From the NCBI GenBank assembly GCA_949128115.1, contig OX421967.1, positions 57,548,855-57,612,854 on the forward strand: a DNA stretch of 64,000 nt. The letters run 5' to 3'. The position numbers were made by a program, and so were the translations under genes. Origin of the DNA: Anaspis maculata. Lineage: Eukaryota; Arthropoda; Insecta; Coleoptera; Scraptiidae. The stretch's first letter is position 1; every line of letters starts with the position of its first letter. Below, piece after piece: positions 32,527 through 43,490 of this stretch. The notes under the pieces are model-generated. The model saw only the letters and a list, made by a program, of their open reading frames with translations, had not been told where the DNA came from and searched no databases.

Positions 32527-33480
32527 GAAAATAGCCAAGTCGGCGATACCTATTCCGTCACGGTTCGTCGAATTCGAACCCAATGGAGCGCCGGGTGTGA
32601 AAAAAGCGTCGCGACACCTTCTGAGGTAATCAGGATTATTATATTTAGAAACCGATGAAGGCAGATGGTTAATCGTCCGATTTCGATCAGAAACTGTGCC
32701 AAGGTAAATTTCGATGGCACGTCCCGTTTTCGAGTCATGATTTTTTTAGCTTTTTTTTTTATTTTCTTGATTTTTTCCGAAAAATTGCCACAGTTGGCGT
32801 CAGTGTGACCGAAGTGCACGAATTCGTGAAAACTTTCCGGCCTTCGTGTCACCGTGCTTTTTTTCCGACACAAGTTCAAGGAAAAAATGATCTGAACTTA
32901 TAAGTTGCCCAAAAGTGGTTTCGAAGGTCAACTTGGACCAAAATAAATGCGGTTTTTTGTAAAAAGCAACTCAGCGATATTTCGTCACGGTTCGTTGAAT
33001 TTGGACCCGATGGGGCGCCCGAATGTGAAAAAGAGCGTCGCGACGCCCTCTGAGGTAATCGGGATTGAAGATATTCAGAAACCGATGAGGCGAGTCGGCG
33101 GTTGATCGTCCGATTTCAAACAGAAAAAGCCCCGAGGTGGTCTAAGCCCGAAGTGAACTTTGATGACATGCCCCGTTCTCGAGTTATACTGGTTTTTTGT
33201 GTTTTTTTTCCGAAAAATTGCCACAGTTGGCGTCATCGTCAGTGTGGTCGAAATGCTCGAATTAGTGACAATTTTCCGGCCTTCGTGTCACCGTGCATTT
33301 TTTCCGACACAAGTTGAAGAAAAAAAATGACCTGAATACTTATAAGTTATACCCAAAATGGTTTCGACGGTCAACCTGAACCAAAAAAATGCGGTTTTTT
33401 GCAAAAAAAAATGGAAAACGACCAAGTCAGCGATATTTCGTCACGGTTCGTCGCGGGGCGCCCGAATGTGAAAAATGCGA
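32527..33480 (+). repeat. Direct repeat of about 440 bp, 2.2 copies
   Basis: Copies start near 32527, 32960 and 33412, each with GTCACGGTTCGT, then TGGCGTCAGTGTG-like, CTTTCCGGCCTTCGTGTCAC and TTTTTTCCGACACAAGTT. The third copy breaks off at the foldback starting 33505. No persistent frame. Confidence 0.8.
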
Positions 33481-33963
33481 GCGAGCGCCCTCTGCTGAGG
33501 TATACAGGGTGGTCCATTCTAGCGTAATTATCCCATAGCGGTCTTACCGTTCAAGATAGAGAAAAAGATGTAAAAAAGAAGTTATATGGTTTGATGAGAC
33601 CTATAACCTAAAATTATTTTCAGCTATACAGGGTGTCCCATTTTGACGGGATCAACAAAACGTCAATTTTTTTAAATGGGACAGCCTATATTTTTTTGCA
33701 TTTTCGGATTTGACTTTTTCAACTGTCTTATGCCTGTATTTTTGTTTTCCAATTGTGTGGCAGTGCTACCAACTAAAAATTGAAAACTGAAAAAAATCGC
33801 ATTTCCACAGTTATCTTGAAAAAATCGTAGCGGCCGTGGTTTTCAAAACTAAGAGATGAAACTTGACATGGTGATAGTCAAGTCAAAGACCAATATTTCA
33901 ATGTCAAAAAATTGCGATTTCTTGATACAGGGCGTTCACAAAAAAAAATCAAACTTTATAATT

Positions 33964-36953
33964 GCTTGAAAAAATTTCTGATGCGGCATCTCAGAGTATC
34001 CCAATCAAGTCCCCTTCTATCCTCAAAATAGGTGAACCTCTTTGGTGGGATGAAGATTGTACAAAAATGGCTAAAATCAGAAAACATGCGTTGAATCAAT
34101 ACAAATCCAACTTGAACATGAATAATTTCCTTCAGTACAAAAAAAGGGATGCAGAATGTAAACGGTTGTTCAAGACTAAGGGAAGGGATCGCTGGAAGAG
34201 TTTTCTGAACGAAATAGACAGAAATACTTCTCCCGCAGAGATTTGGACATTTATAAGGAAGATTTCGAACAAAAACTACAAAGTAAATAAACCTCAGATA
34301 CCCATAGAAGTAATTACTGACACACTGGATAAACTTGCCCCTCCTTTTGTGACAGTTGACAACACACCGGAAAAAAATGCTACTAGTAATTTTCCCGATT
34401 TCCCCTTTTCTTTGTCGGATCTCGACATTGCGATCAAGACTGGAAACAGCTCGGCCCCAGGAGTAGACAGTATTACATATGCGATGTTGAGAAACTTACC
34501 TTGGGCAGCTAAACAGGTAATGCTCGAAATTTTCAACGATTGGTGGAATGGTGGTATTTACGTGGATCAAATGAAGCAAATTGTGGTGTGCTTATTACTC
34601 AAGCCTGGAAAAAACCCAGCTGAATCATCTGCGTATAGGCCCATCTCGTTGATGTCGTGTATTACCAAAACTTTTGAGTGTTTAATAAAGTCTCGCCTTG
34701 AGTGGTTCTTAGAACACAACTCTCTCCTGCCTAAAAACCAATTTGGGTTTAGGAGTGGTAAAGGTACAGCGGAGGCGATTGGTCAATTGGTAACAGATGT
34801 TCAGATTTCTATGTCATCGAATGAAATTTTGGGATGTTTATTTCTAGATATAAAGGGTGCTTACGATGCAGTGAATTTGGAAATTTTGAAAACCAGACTG
34901 CAGGAATTTGGGATTGGAAGTTTTACGGCTTCGAACATCGTGGAATTGTTTTACAACAGGTCAATTTACGTCCGTGACAGTAACAATAAATTGTATGGGC
35001 CGCAAAAGTCGTCCCAAGGCTTACCCCAAGGTTCAAAATTAAGCCCTTCGCTTTTCAATGTCTACACTTCGGATATACATGACATGTGCGACAATTCAGA
35101 CAAGTGTATTCAATACGCAGATGACATATGTTTATATACTTCGAGAAAGGCCTACAAGGAATGTGTAACGGATTTAAGGTACGTTGCATTTTGCCTAAAC
35201 AACTGGCTCGCAGGCAAGGCATTTACTTTGTCGCAGGAAAAGTCATCGGTCATGTTTTTCTCTCGAAAAAGATTAAAGTTGAGCAGTACGCTCAAACTGG
35301 GTAAATTTACGGTTCCGGTGGTTGATAACTGTAAATATTTAGGAGTGGTGTTGGATAAAAAACTTCTGTGGTCAAAACACATTGACCATATCATAGGTAA
35401 GTGTGAAAAAGGACTGAATATGCTTAGGCACATTTGTGGAGCTAAATGGGGAATAGACCCAAAAGTTGCAATCACATTTTATAGGGCATACATCCGCTCC
35501 ATCATTGACTACGCTTGTGTTTGGTACGGTTCAGCGTCGAAATCCAACCTTCTTAAACTAGATCGTATCCAATATAAAGCCATTCGTATTTGCATTGGTG
35601 CCTTAAGATCATCACCATGTCCAGCCATTCTAGCTGAGTCCCAAGAACCGCCGCTAAATCTACGAAGAAAATTGCTCGCTGAAAAAGCCCTCATCAAGCT
35701 CTCTACCTTCAACCGATCATTCATTGAGAAAAGCGTGGCCCCTCTGGCTATTGAATGCTTATCGGGAAAATACTGGATAAGAAAAAATACGCCACCGATA
35801 GCAGAAGCGTTCATTAATTTGAACCCTCACACTTACGCTTTAGACAGAAACTCCTTCCCAATCCTTCCAATCTTCCAATTTTCAATAAAATTGAGACAAG
35901 TCAAACCAAGAATAATATTTCCGGAATATTCGCCGAGTCCAGTGGTCAACAAATTTATTGTCTCTGAGTTGATTACTCAGAACTCTGGTGAGCCTTGCAA
36001 TACAATTTATACCGATGGGTCCAGATCGTACTCAGGTACGGCCTGCGCTTTTTTTGTGGACAACCTTGATATATCGTTCAAATATAAAATTTTGGACGAG
36101 GCTTCAATTTTTACGGCGGAAGCGTATGCCATTGAAAGAGCGCTAGATTGGGCTGTTAGCGACGTTGCTCACACCAATATTGTGTTGTCGGACTCCATGA
36201 GTGTTCTGAAAGCTTTGGCTTCTACAAAAAATTCAAAAACCAGTAGCATTATTTGTCAAATCCTCCATCTGTTGACAATTTTGGAAGACAAAGGTAAAGA
36301 AATTATCTTCATATGGGTGAAGGGGCATACCGGTGTTACGGGCAATGAAAGGGCGGACTCCTTGGCTAAGGAGGCATCGACTTTACCACAGGTGGAAGAC
36401 GTAGTCACATACTCTGATCTGTACTCCATAGTAAGAGTGAATATCAGAAAAGAGTGGGAAGCCTCATGGGGAGAATTCGTTAGCACTTCGAAGAATCACT
36501 ACACCTTGATTCACCCTATTCTCCCCAGGCAGACCCTCATGAGCAATGGAAGTCTGACTAAAAGATCAGAAGTTTTAACCTTGACTCGGCTTAAACTGAA
36601 CCATGGATGTTTTCCGTCCCATTTGTTCCGCATTGGCATTCTCGAGACACCGGTATGCTCGTGTGACAATGAATCGGTTGGTGACATAAATCATTTGATG
36701 TTTGCTTGTGGGAATCATCAAAGGCTGATCGAAGCTCTAATAAAGAACTTGGTCAGCATCAGGAATTGTTTTCTTCCTCTGAACATCACTTCCCTGTTGG
36801 CTACAAATAACCCCCAAATCCTTTCACTGATAATAGAGTTTTTTCAAAACATTGAGACGAAAGTGTGAAATTAAAGAAATGGAAAAAGTAAGATTTTAAA
36901 TTGAAAATTCGTTCTAGTGGCTAAAGAGCTAGCCCTCAAGGCCAACCAATTGA

Positions 36954-36986
<33 letters not shown>
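33964..36986 (+). mobile_element. 5'-truncated non-LTR retrotransposon with poly(A) tail
   Basis: From the junction after TTTATAATT to a run of 32 A (36955-36986). The complete foldback at 42260-43370 shows the target without the LINE: its reverse strand reads TTTATAATTTTCAAAGTC then TTATAACTCATTTTTTT, so about 14 bp of target are missing here and there is no duplication. The 5' end falls in the linker between endonuclease and reverse transcriptase, so the element lacks endonuclease. The intact ORF and clean poly(A) indicate a recent insertion. Confidence 0.88.
33965..36868 (+). CDS. Non-LTR retrotransposon ORF2 C-terminal two-thirds: reverse transcriptase and RNase H
   Basis: The open frame runs about 967 codons to TGA; the apparent TTG start at 33962 is flanking DNA, so the true start was lost by truncation. 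Numbering from that codon: linker with EPLWWDEDC (25-33), reverse transcriptase about 150-420 with AYRPISL (224-230), GFRSGKGTAEA (262-272), LFLDIKGAYD (catalytic D296), SQGLPQGSKLSP (351-362) and YADD (385-388). RNase H about 678-805 has D685 (YTDGS), E720 (FTAEA), D744 (LSDS), H789 and D799 (KGHTGVTGNERADS). A CxC...H....C knuckle lies at 899-916. RT plus RNase H in one ORF fits the I/jockey-like groups. It copies element RNA into DNA at the nicked target; without endonuclease this copy cannot nick for itself. No internal stop or frameshift. Confidence 0.95.
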   Translation, partial: LEKISDAASQSIPIKSPSILKIGEPLWWDEDCTKMAKIRKHALNQYKSNLNMNNFLQYKKRDAECKRLFKTKGRDRWKSFLNEIDRNTSPAEIWTFIRKISNKNYKVNKPQIPIEVITDTLDKLAPPFVTVDNTPEKNATSNFPDFPFSLSDLDIAIKTGNSSAPGVDSITYAMLRNLPWAAKQVMLEIFNDWWNGGIYVDQMKQIVVCLLLKPGKNPAESSAYRPISLMSCITKTFECLIKSRLEWFLEHNSLLPKNQFGFRSGKGTAEAIGQLVTDVQISMSSNEILGCLFLDIKGAYDAVNLEILKTRLQEFGIGSFTASNIVELFYNRSIYVRDSNNKLYGPQKSSQGLPQGSKLSPSLFNVYTSDIHDMCDNSDKCIQYADDICLYTSRKAYKECVTDLRYVAFCLNNWLAGKAFTLSQEKSSVMFFSRKRLKLSSTLKLGKFTVPVVDNCKYLGVVLDKKLLWSKHIDHIIGKCEKGLNMLRHICGAKWGIDPKVAITFYRAYIRSIIDYACVWYGSASKSNLLKLDRIQYKAIRICIGALRSSPCPAILAESQEPPLNLRRKLLAEKALIKLSTFNRSFIEKSVAPLAIECLSGKYWIRKNTPPIAEAFINLNPHTYALDRNSFPILPIFQFSIKLRQVKPRIIFPEYSPSPVVNKFIVSELITQNSGEPCNTIYTDGSRSYSGTACAFFVDNLDISFKYKILDEASIFTAEAYAIERALDWAVSDVAHTNIVLSDSMSVLKALASTKNSKTSSIICQILHLLTILEDKGKEIIFIWVKGHTGVTGNERADSLAKEASTLPQVEDVVTYSDLYSIVRVNIRKEWEASWGEFVSTSKNHYTLIHPILPRQTLMSNGSLTKRSEVLTLTRLKLNHGCFPSHLFRIGILETPVCSCDNESVGDINHLMFACGNHQRLIEALIKNLVSIRNCFLPLNITSLLATNNPQILSLIIEFFQNIETKV

Positions 36987-36989
<3 letters not shown>

Positions 36990-38267
36990 ATTTTTTTCAA
37001 ATAGCATGCCCCTAATTTTATAACGTTATCTGATAGCTTTTTTTATCCTCTTTCATTTTTACTAGGGATACCCTACCCTTAAACTCCATTTTTTTCGAGA
37101 TAATCGGAAATTTTCACAAAATTTGTGATTTTTTTATTTTTTTCCACAAATTGAGTTGGCCGTGATGAATGACAGACAAGCCAAATAGTACGCAACGCTC
37201 AATTAGTCAGTCTGAATATTGTCGAACAAAAGAAAATGGCCTCAACTCAGAAAAAAACAAATTGGGATCCTGGATATCGGGATCATTACCAGAATATCAT
37301 ATCAATCATTTTCTCTCGCGTAAAGTCATTTTTCTTTGTTGAGATAAAATAATACAAGTTTGGAAAGTGTTTGTTGAACATTACACTGAATCAGCTCTTC
37401 GCTTCACGTTTTTTTTGCTAGATTTTGCACCTAATCTTATTTTCAAATAGCATCTTACGAGCACTTTCCCTCAAGATAAAATTGTGGTGTTCCAAAATGT
37501 CATTGTGTGAAACGAGGTTCTGGCTCGGGTCCTGGGAGTGTGGATAAAATTTTATTTACATTACTTCGAAATGCCTCGAACAAATCAGCAGCACTGAGCC
37601 TTTCTCATAAGACGTTTCCAAGCTATTTCTTCATCATTCCAATTGTCTCGAGCCACAATCGAAGCCCATCACCCCGTGGAAAACTAAAAACAAAATTTAG
37701 TTACCGGAGTGAAATTTGATTATTTAAATTCAGCGTTACGTATGAAAGGATATCTTCTCATCTCTGGGTTCATCAATTGCTTGATGTTTTTGCAAATTTT
37801 GATAGGTATAACAAGACGCCCTTTATTGATGCATTTGCTAAGTTCGATCAGGTTCGATCAAACTTTATTACACAGGAAAAATCGCAAAACGAACACTTCA
37901 CACAGAGGCCTCGATATCTGTTTCACAGCTTCCAAGTGGAGATAAAACTGCGCACATCATTCTTCATTTCTTGACAATAATTCATCAAGTACAATGCACT
38001 CGACAATGCATTATTTATGCAATGCATCCCAGGAATATAATATCTGGTTATGAAGTAGAATTCGTGGAAACGAACACTGAATAACCCTCAACATTCAATT
38101 ATATTGTTATATTTTACACAAAACCAAATATCGGCGCCGAGAAAAGTTCGATCACAACAAATCAGTCTAACCTAAAACTTCGTAGCTGTCATCAAGTACA
38201 CTGTCAGTACTGTCACCCACCTGTCATAATTAAAATTGCCGCCAGGAAAAACCGTTATGTAATCAAA

Positions 38268-38299
38268 ATGGCCGGCCAACAAATTACACAGCCGCGCAG
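38268..38299 (+). CDS. Possible short first coding exon
   Basis: ATCAAAATGG is a good start context. The exon reads MAGQQITQPR and two bases, then a CGCAG|GTATCT donor at 38299/38300. The upstream 120 bp is rich in CTGTCA motifs and lacks other ATGs close by, as in a 5' leader. No downstream exon can be assigned with confidence (TTGTTTCAG at about 38758 and TTTTGCAG at about 39068 are candidates). Confidence 0.3.
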
Positions 38300-38547
38300 G
38301 TATCTTGCCTCTTCTACTTTTGTCCTTGTCTATGGTGCCTACCTGATCACTTTTTCATATGTTTTCCACGTCCGTTTTCTATGCCTGTTCACCTCCTAGG
38401 TATTTTTGCGCTTTCCCTGATAACACTATACTTCCATTCTCGAAAATTCCAACACACCAAGACAACAAATTTTAAATTGGTAATAACACTGGAGATCCTA
38501 CTGCCCTTCGCCATTGGTGCATATCCAGTCCGAAAATTTCTAGACAC

Positions 38548-38694
38548 CTGAATGAGTTCATGGGCGAGATAGAAATACTCTAGAAAACTTTGAACCAAAG
38601 ATTCACCTTCAGCCGTATGTTGCATTCCAGAACAAGTGTAAAGACAAAACTTCAATATCAAAAGACGCTTTTCTGATGTTTGGCAACCGCAAGT
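38548..38694 (-). CDS. Possible internal exon of an unknown gene
   Basis: Minus strand. A TTTTCGTCAG acceptor precedes 38694 and a CAG|GTGTCT donor follows 38548. The 147-bp exon is exactly 49 codons in an open frame: TCGCQTSEKRLLILKFCLY, then TCSGMQHTAEGESLVQ, then SFLEYFYLAHELIQ, a helical-looking, protein-like sequence. Eighty-two bp upstream a CATCCAG|GTAAGA donor (38777) could end a preceding exon whose phase-0 reading is VALILMIIQ. No family recognised. The frame also continues unspliced to a TGA at 38389, so a relic is possible. Confidence 0.38.
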
Positions 38695-41516
38695 CTGACG
38701 AAAATGTTTTAATTATGAGTCGCTATACCGAAGCTTTGAGCTAAGGTGGTTGTTTCAGGTGGAAAAGGTATCTTACCTGGATGATCATCAAAATCAAAGC
38801 TACGTTTTTTAGTATTTATTGAAAAAAAAAGTTATCAACAAATCATGAAAATATATTTTTTCTGTTTTTATCTGGAATTGTCAATTCATGTTGATAAATC
38901 CTAGTATATGTAAGTTTACTATATAAAACAGTAAAATATATCACAAAACATTTTCCATTTCACACTTACATTCCTTAAATCAGCCGCAGAAAAATGTGCT
39001 CCCAGAGCCCATATTTTGTATGTTTTGGGGCGCACCCTGGCGATGTTTGTAGAGTTATTTTGCAGAACTTACACTGTTAACTTGTTTTGTGAGATCCATT
39101 TAACGAGCTCAAGGCTGGAAATCGCTGTGAATGGCACACAAAATTTTCAATTCGAAAATAAGCGAGAGTCTGCTATTTTTGCGGTTTTCGGATGTCAAAT
39201 ATGGGGTCGATTTGATTTCTAATGTGGAAATAAACTCGATATTCGTGTTCAGGAGGTCAATATTAGTAAGAAAACATATCCCACATGCCTATGTTTTACA
39301 AAAATTCAGGTCCTGTCAAAAATCGTCGCCATCTTTTTTTCTGAGTGGGAAATGTTGACGCATCCTTGGAGAAAATTAATCACCTTGGCATGAGTAGTTA
39401 TCATGCCAAAGGGCATCCCGTCTAATTAATTTGCGGTATTCAAAATCGTAGCACCCCGACTATAAGCCAAATCAAACAAGTTACCGGATGTGACGACCTA
39501 GACTTGTTACCGGAAACCAAAAAAATAATGTGAATGATCCTCGAAAGTAGCGAAACTGGAAAAGGAAAGATAGTGAGAAAATCTCATCATTTTGAACAGA
39601 GCTGTTTTGGGGGGTGTCAAGTCATCAAATTTTGAAATCTCGTCATCTTACTACCCCCATCAACCCAAGGAGACTTTTTTTTCCACTATTTTTCTTGTAT
39701 TGGACCAGTTACTCGACCAGTTACGTAAATCACAAAATTTTTGCCGAATAACTGGAAATACACAATACACTTTCTTTCCGCCCTATTGAACTCGGAATCA
39801 ATTAAATGAAATTTAGCTATAGGGATTATCTGATCCTTGAATGAATATCCACAATATACCGAATTCCTAACCAAATCTACATGTCAAAAAAAAAATCATC
39901 TAATATGAAATAATTTTTCCATGAGTTCTTCTACGCGACTTTCTAAGATATTTATTTTGTTTCTGTTGACAAATTTTTTTTTTTGGGATAATTTGTAATG
40001 AACTTTATATTATCTAGCTATTTTAAAGCTGAAATATGCAAAAGCAGTTGAAAAAAATTGAAATTTAATTTTGTCCACGATTTTTTGAAATTCCGCCTGT
40101 GTGCCATGGTGGAATCAATCCATGAGTCAAAAACCTTCAAACCATCAAACCTTTGCAATATGTGCATATATGCCGATCACGTTTTAAATTCAGTAGAAAT
40201 TAAAACGCGGTTGGCCATGTTCCCTAGGGTGTAACGGACGCTGACAGACCAAGTTACGTGAAAACGGGCTTTTTGTGGCGAAGTCCAGTGAGGTTAGGAA
40301 ATTTTGACATGAAATGCCAATTCTGGCGTCTCCTTGCATCATATTCCGCTACAGTGTTGCCTTGGCTGTTATGACTGTTATCTTGTCAGAATGGCAGGTA
40401 AGTGACAGAGTGCCGAGCCGTTCTAGGTTTTAGACATTAGGCCTTCATTTCTGACCATACATTAGAACAGTTTTCTCAACCTAGTATATAATATGATGGT
40501 ATATTATGATTCACTATTTTATTCAAAATAAACTGTTCACCAGTCGCCCATTTAAACTGGAGAAAGTCTACCAAAATCAAGACGTCTTGAGCGTTCATAC
40601 AATCTTGCAAGAGCGCTGTACTCGATTGACAATACGAATTCAAGGTCATCTGAGGAAATATTGATCCAACATTACAAATTTGAGCATCCCCAAATATCGC
40701 AGAATTGCCAACTTGGCGTGCAAAAATTACCGTTCTAGTGCTGAATTTAAAAGCTGATCGGCATATAGGTACTTATGTTATTGTTGTCGGGTAGTTTTTT
40801 CGTGTTTTTACCTGTGCCTTTAGTTATCAGCTTTGGCGAAACTTTTTCTCTGGTCGAAGGTTTTATTCATTTAAATCATATCGCTATACTTCACTATATA
40901 GACAAGACACTATATATACACGCTATTCTTCTACGAAAAATATGGCCGGTAAGCCTTTATTGAAATTTAAATGTGTTTGTTTGTGTGTATAAAATCAATT
41001 TCACGGCTTTCTGGATGCTATATAAAGTGCTCACAAATTGAAGTGGATATTTTAAAAAAGTGTGTTTTCAAAGTCTCTAGAAAATTCTTGGAAATTACAC
41101 GATTGTGGAACCGCTCACGCCGTTTTGAAGAAAAATGTTGATATTCTCATCAACTACTGAAGTCTTCGTCAAAAATCACATGGGTATGTCTAATACAGGG
41201 TGATGAAAAAAGTCGTTCAGTTTTGTTACTTTTTACTCTCGTGCAGGATATTGTTTATCCACCCTGTACACCTATACTTACTTGAATCTTATAGTCTGTA
41301 GCTTGGTTAAATTGTTAGTTTTTAGATTTTTGCTTTCCGTTGCATAGTTACAGAAATATAGCCTTTTTACTTTTCAAAGTCATTTTGTTGATGAATTAAT
41401 CCGGGATGCTACTGGATTTTTTGGTACTTACTGAACAATGCTACTAGGTATTTTTGTAACGATTTTTTGAGCAGATTTCAAATAGAAGGCTACATAAAAT
41501 GCTATATAAAAATATA

Positions 41517-41894
41517 CAGGGTGTCGCATGAACAGAGAAATTTGTTTCTGACACCTTATTATAGGTTGTAGAACATGTCACTTTTCAATTTTACAGTTTT
41601 TCGCCTAACAAGAAGACGCTCTTCTATTGCTGAAATTATTCGTGGGCGACCCTCATCTCCATGTGTGATTCAGGCACTGCCAGGCATTGGAGCAGTTTCT
41701 TTGCCCCACCGATGACACCTTGTGATACGTTTACCAAATTGGCAATTTCTCTTTGTCTTGTGCCATTCCGCAAGAGATTTGCCACGATATCGAACTCACT
41801 TGGAGTTAATCTTTAAATCTTCGCAACGGCATTTTGCTACTGATTATTTCAACATAAAATGAATGTCATAAATGAATTTCTTTGCGACACCCTG
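41517..41894. mobile_element. 378-bp internally deleted Tc1-like element, TA duplication
   Basis: Ends CAGGGTGTCGCA and TGCGACACCCTG, each beside TA, with pairing continuing as AGAGAAATT against AATTTCTTT. Between them lies a decayed piece of transposase (41600-41812, minus). Its partner position in the right arm of the 14-kb repeat lacks it. Confidence 0.8.
41600..41812 (-). pseudogene. N-terminal helix-turn-helix relic of a Tc1-like transposase
   Basis: The minus frame reads TPSEFDIVANLLRNGTRQ then REIANLVNVSQGVIGGAKK, matching the paired-like HTH at the start of Tc1-family transposases (xxIVxLLxxGxxQREIAxxxxVSQxxV). A frameshift later, DEGRPRIISAIEERLLVRR gives the GRPR hook and the next helix. 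The DDE catalytic part is absent, so it is non-functional. These families bind their own terminal repeats through this domain, so CAGGGTGTCGC is the likely former binding end. Confidence 0.75.
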
Positions 41895-42259
41895 TATACA
41901 TCAGATGGTTGAGAAGCGATACCAATATGTAGTTGGGTTGGCAGCCATTCCTATATGGCATTTAATGATACAGAAAATTCCTTTTGCATAAGTGTTCTAC
42001 AAGGCATTACGAACGATATTAGAAGGGGAAGCATAAAAGCTCCCCTTTAGGGGGGCCGCAGAGGGCCCTGTCAAGTTGACAGTCCAAAAACTCCTACCAA
42101 ACCATCTTTCAATTTCGTTGTATCACTCAAATGGAGGTGATGTGGATGTGACTCCATTGTGAATCTCGATGGCACTGGTCGCCACTCGGGTCGCCATGTC
42201 TCTCCCATCATTCATGCTTGAAAAAATAATTTCTTCGGAAGGTCAGAGACATATACATA

Positions 42260-43370
42260 CAGGTGGTCCATCCCAGCGTAATTATCCCATAGCGGTCTTA
42301 CCCTTTAAGATAGATAAAAAGATGTAGGAAAGAAGTTATATGGTTTGATAAGATCTATAACCTGAAATTATTTTCAGCTATACAGGGTGTCCCATTTTGA
42401 CGGGATCAATACAACGTCAATTTTTTTGAATGGGACACCCTATATTTTTTTGCATTTTCGGATTCAGCTTCTTCAACTGTCTTATGCCTGTATTTTTGTT
42501 TTTGAATTGTGTGGCAGTGCTACCAACTAAAAATTAAAAACTGAAAAAAATCGCATTTCTACAGTTATCTTGAAAAAATCGTAGCGGCCTTGCTTTTCAA
42601 AACTAAGAGATGAAACTTGACATGATGATAGTCAAGTAACAGACCAATATACCAATGTCAAAATATTCAGACTGACTAACTGAGAGTTGCGTACTATTTG
42701 GCTTGTCTGTCATTCATCACGGCCAACTCAATTTGTGAAAAAAAATATAAAAATCACAAATTTTGTGAAAATTTCCGATTATCTCGAAAAAAATGAAGTT
42801 TAAGGGTAGGGTATCCCCAGTAAAAAATGAAAGAGGATAATAAAAGCTATCAGATAACGTTATAAAATTAGGGGCATGTTGTTTGAAAAAAATGAGTTAT
42901 AAGACTTTGAAAATTATAAAGTTTGATTTTTTTTTGTGAACGCCCTGTATCAAGAAATCGCAATTTTTTGACATTGGGATATTGGTCTTTGACTTGACTA
43001 TCACCATGTTAAGTTTCATCTCTTAGTTTTGAAAAGCAAGGCCGCTACGATTTTTTCAAGATAACTGTGGAAATGCGATTTTTTTCAGTTTTTAATTTTT
43101 AGTTGGCAGCACTGCCACACAATTGGAAAACAAAAATACAGGCATGAGACAGTTGAAAAATCTAAATCCGAAAATGCAAAAAAATATAGGGTGTCTCATT
43201 CAAAAAAATTGACGTTTTGTTGATCCCGTCAAAATGGGACACCCTGTATAGCTGAAAATAATTTTAGGTTATAGGTCTCATCAAACCATATAACTTCTTC
43301 CCTACATTTTTTTCTCTATCTTGAACGGTAAGACCGCTATGGGATAATTACGCTAGAATGGACCACCCTG
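42260..43370. mobile_element. Complete foldback with CAGGTGGTCCAT ends, TA flanks
   Basis: Arms 42260-42660 and 42950-43370 are inverted copies (GCGTAATTATCCCATAGCGG, AGTTATATGGTTTGAT, CAGGGTGTCCCATTTTGACG, GTGGCAGTGCTACCAAC). The loop 42665-42945 provides the empty target of the LINE at 33964. It is itself inserted in the left arm of the 14-kb repeat. No coding capacity. Confidence 0.88.
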
Positions 43371-43490
43371 TATACAAGAGGACGTAAAGGTAGCATGTTT
43401 TGTGTCTTAACCTATTATTGTATAGCATTCCCAAAATCCTGTTATGAAGTCAATTTTCCAAATTCTCAATTTTCGGCTGATAGTCCATAA

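Larger units (their letters stand above)
33505..37238. mobile_element. Foldback with CAGGGTGGTCCAT ends, right arm missing, LINE inserted in its loop
   Basis: Left part 33505-33963 and, after the LINE, 36987-37238 match the complete element at 42260-43370. It starts CAGGGTGGTCCATTCTAGCG after TA. The final roughly 400 bp of right arm and the right terminus are absent. An internal CAGGGTGTCCCATTTTGACG segment is shared by all arms. Confidence 0.82.
37240..40470. other. Least repetitive stretch of the window; possible host-gene territory
   Basis: I find no inverted or tandem repeat of note between the truncated foldback and the hairpin-repeat remnant at 40471-40498. It contains several weak exon-like signals, annotated separately (38268-38299 plus, 38548-38694 minus). 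At 40391 ATGGCAG|GTAAGTG, and at 40942 ATGGCCG|GTAAGC, resemble short first exons ending at strong donors. Frames at 37709-37974 have mixed composition and no recognisable domain. Confidence 0.4.

Noticed and set aside
34294..36486. Minus-strand ORFs opposite the RT/RNase H frame
   Set aside because: Shadows of the strongly supported plus-strand coding sequence.
40775..40963. 62-codon ORF with a signal-peptide-like start
   Set aside because: AT-rich hydrophobic translation without supporting context; the only notable feature is a GTAAGC donor-like site near its end, mentioned elsewhere.
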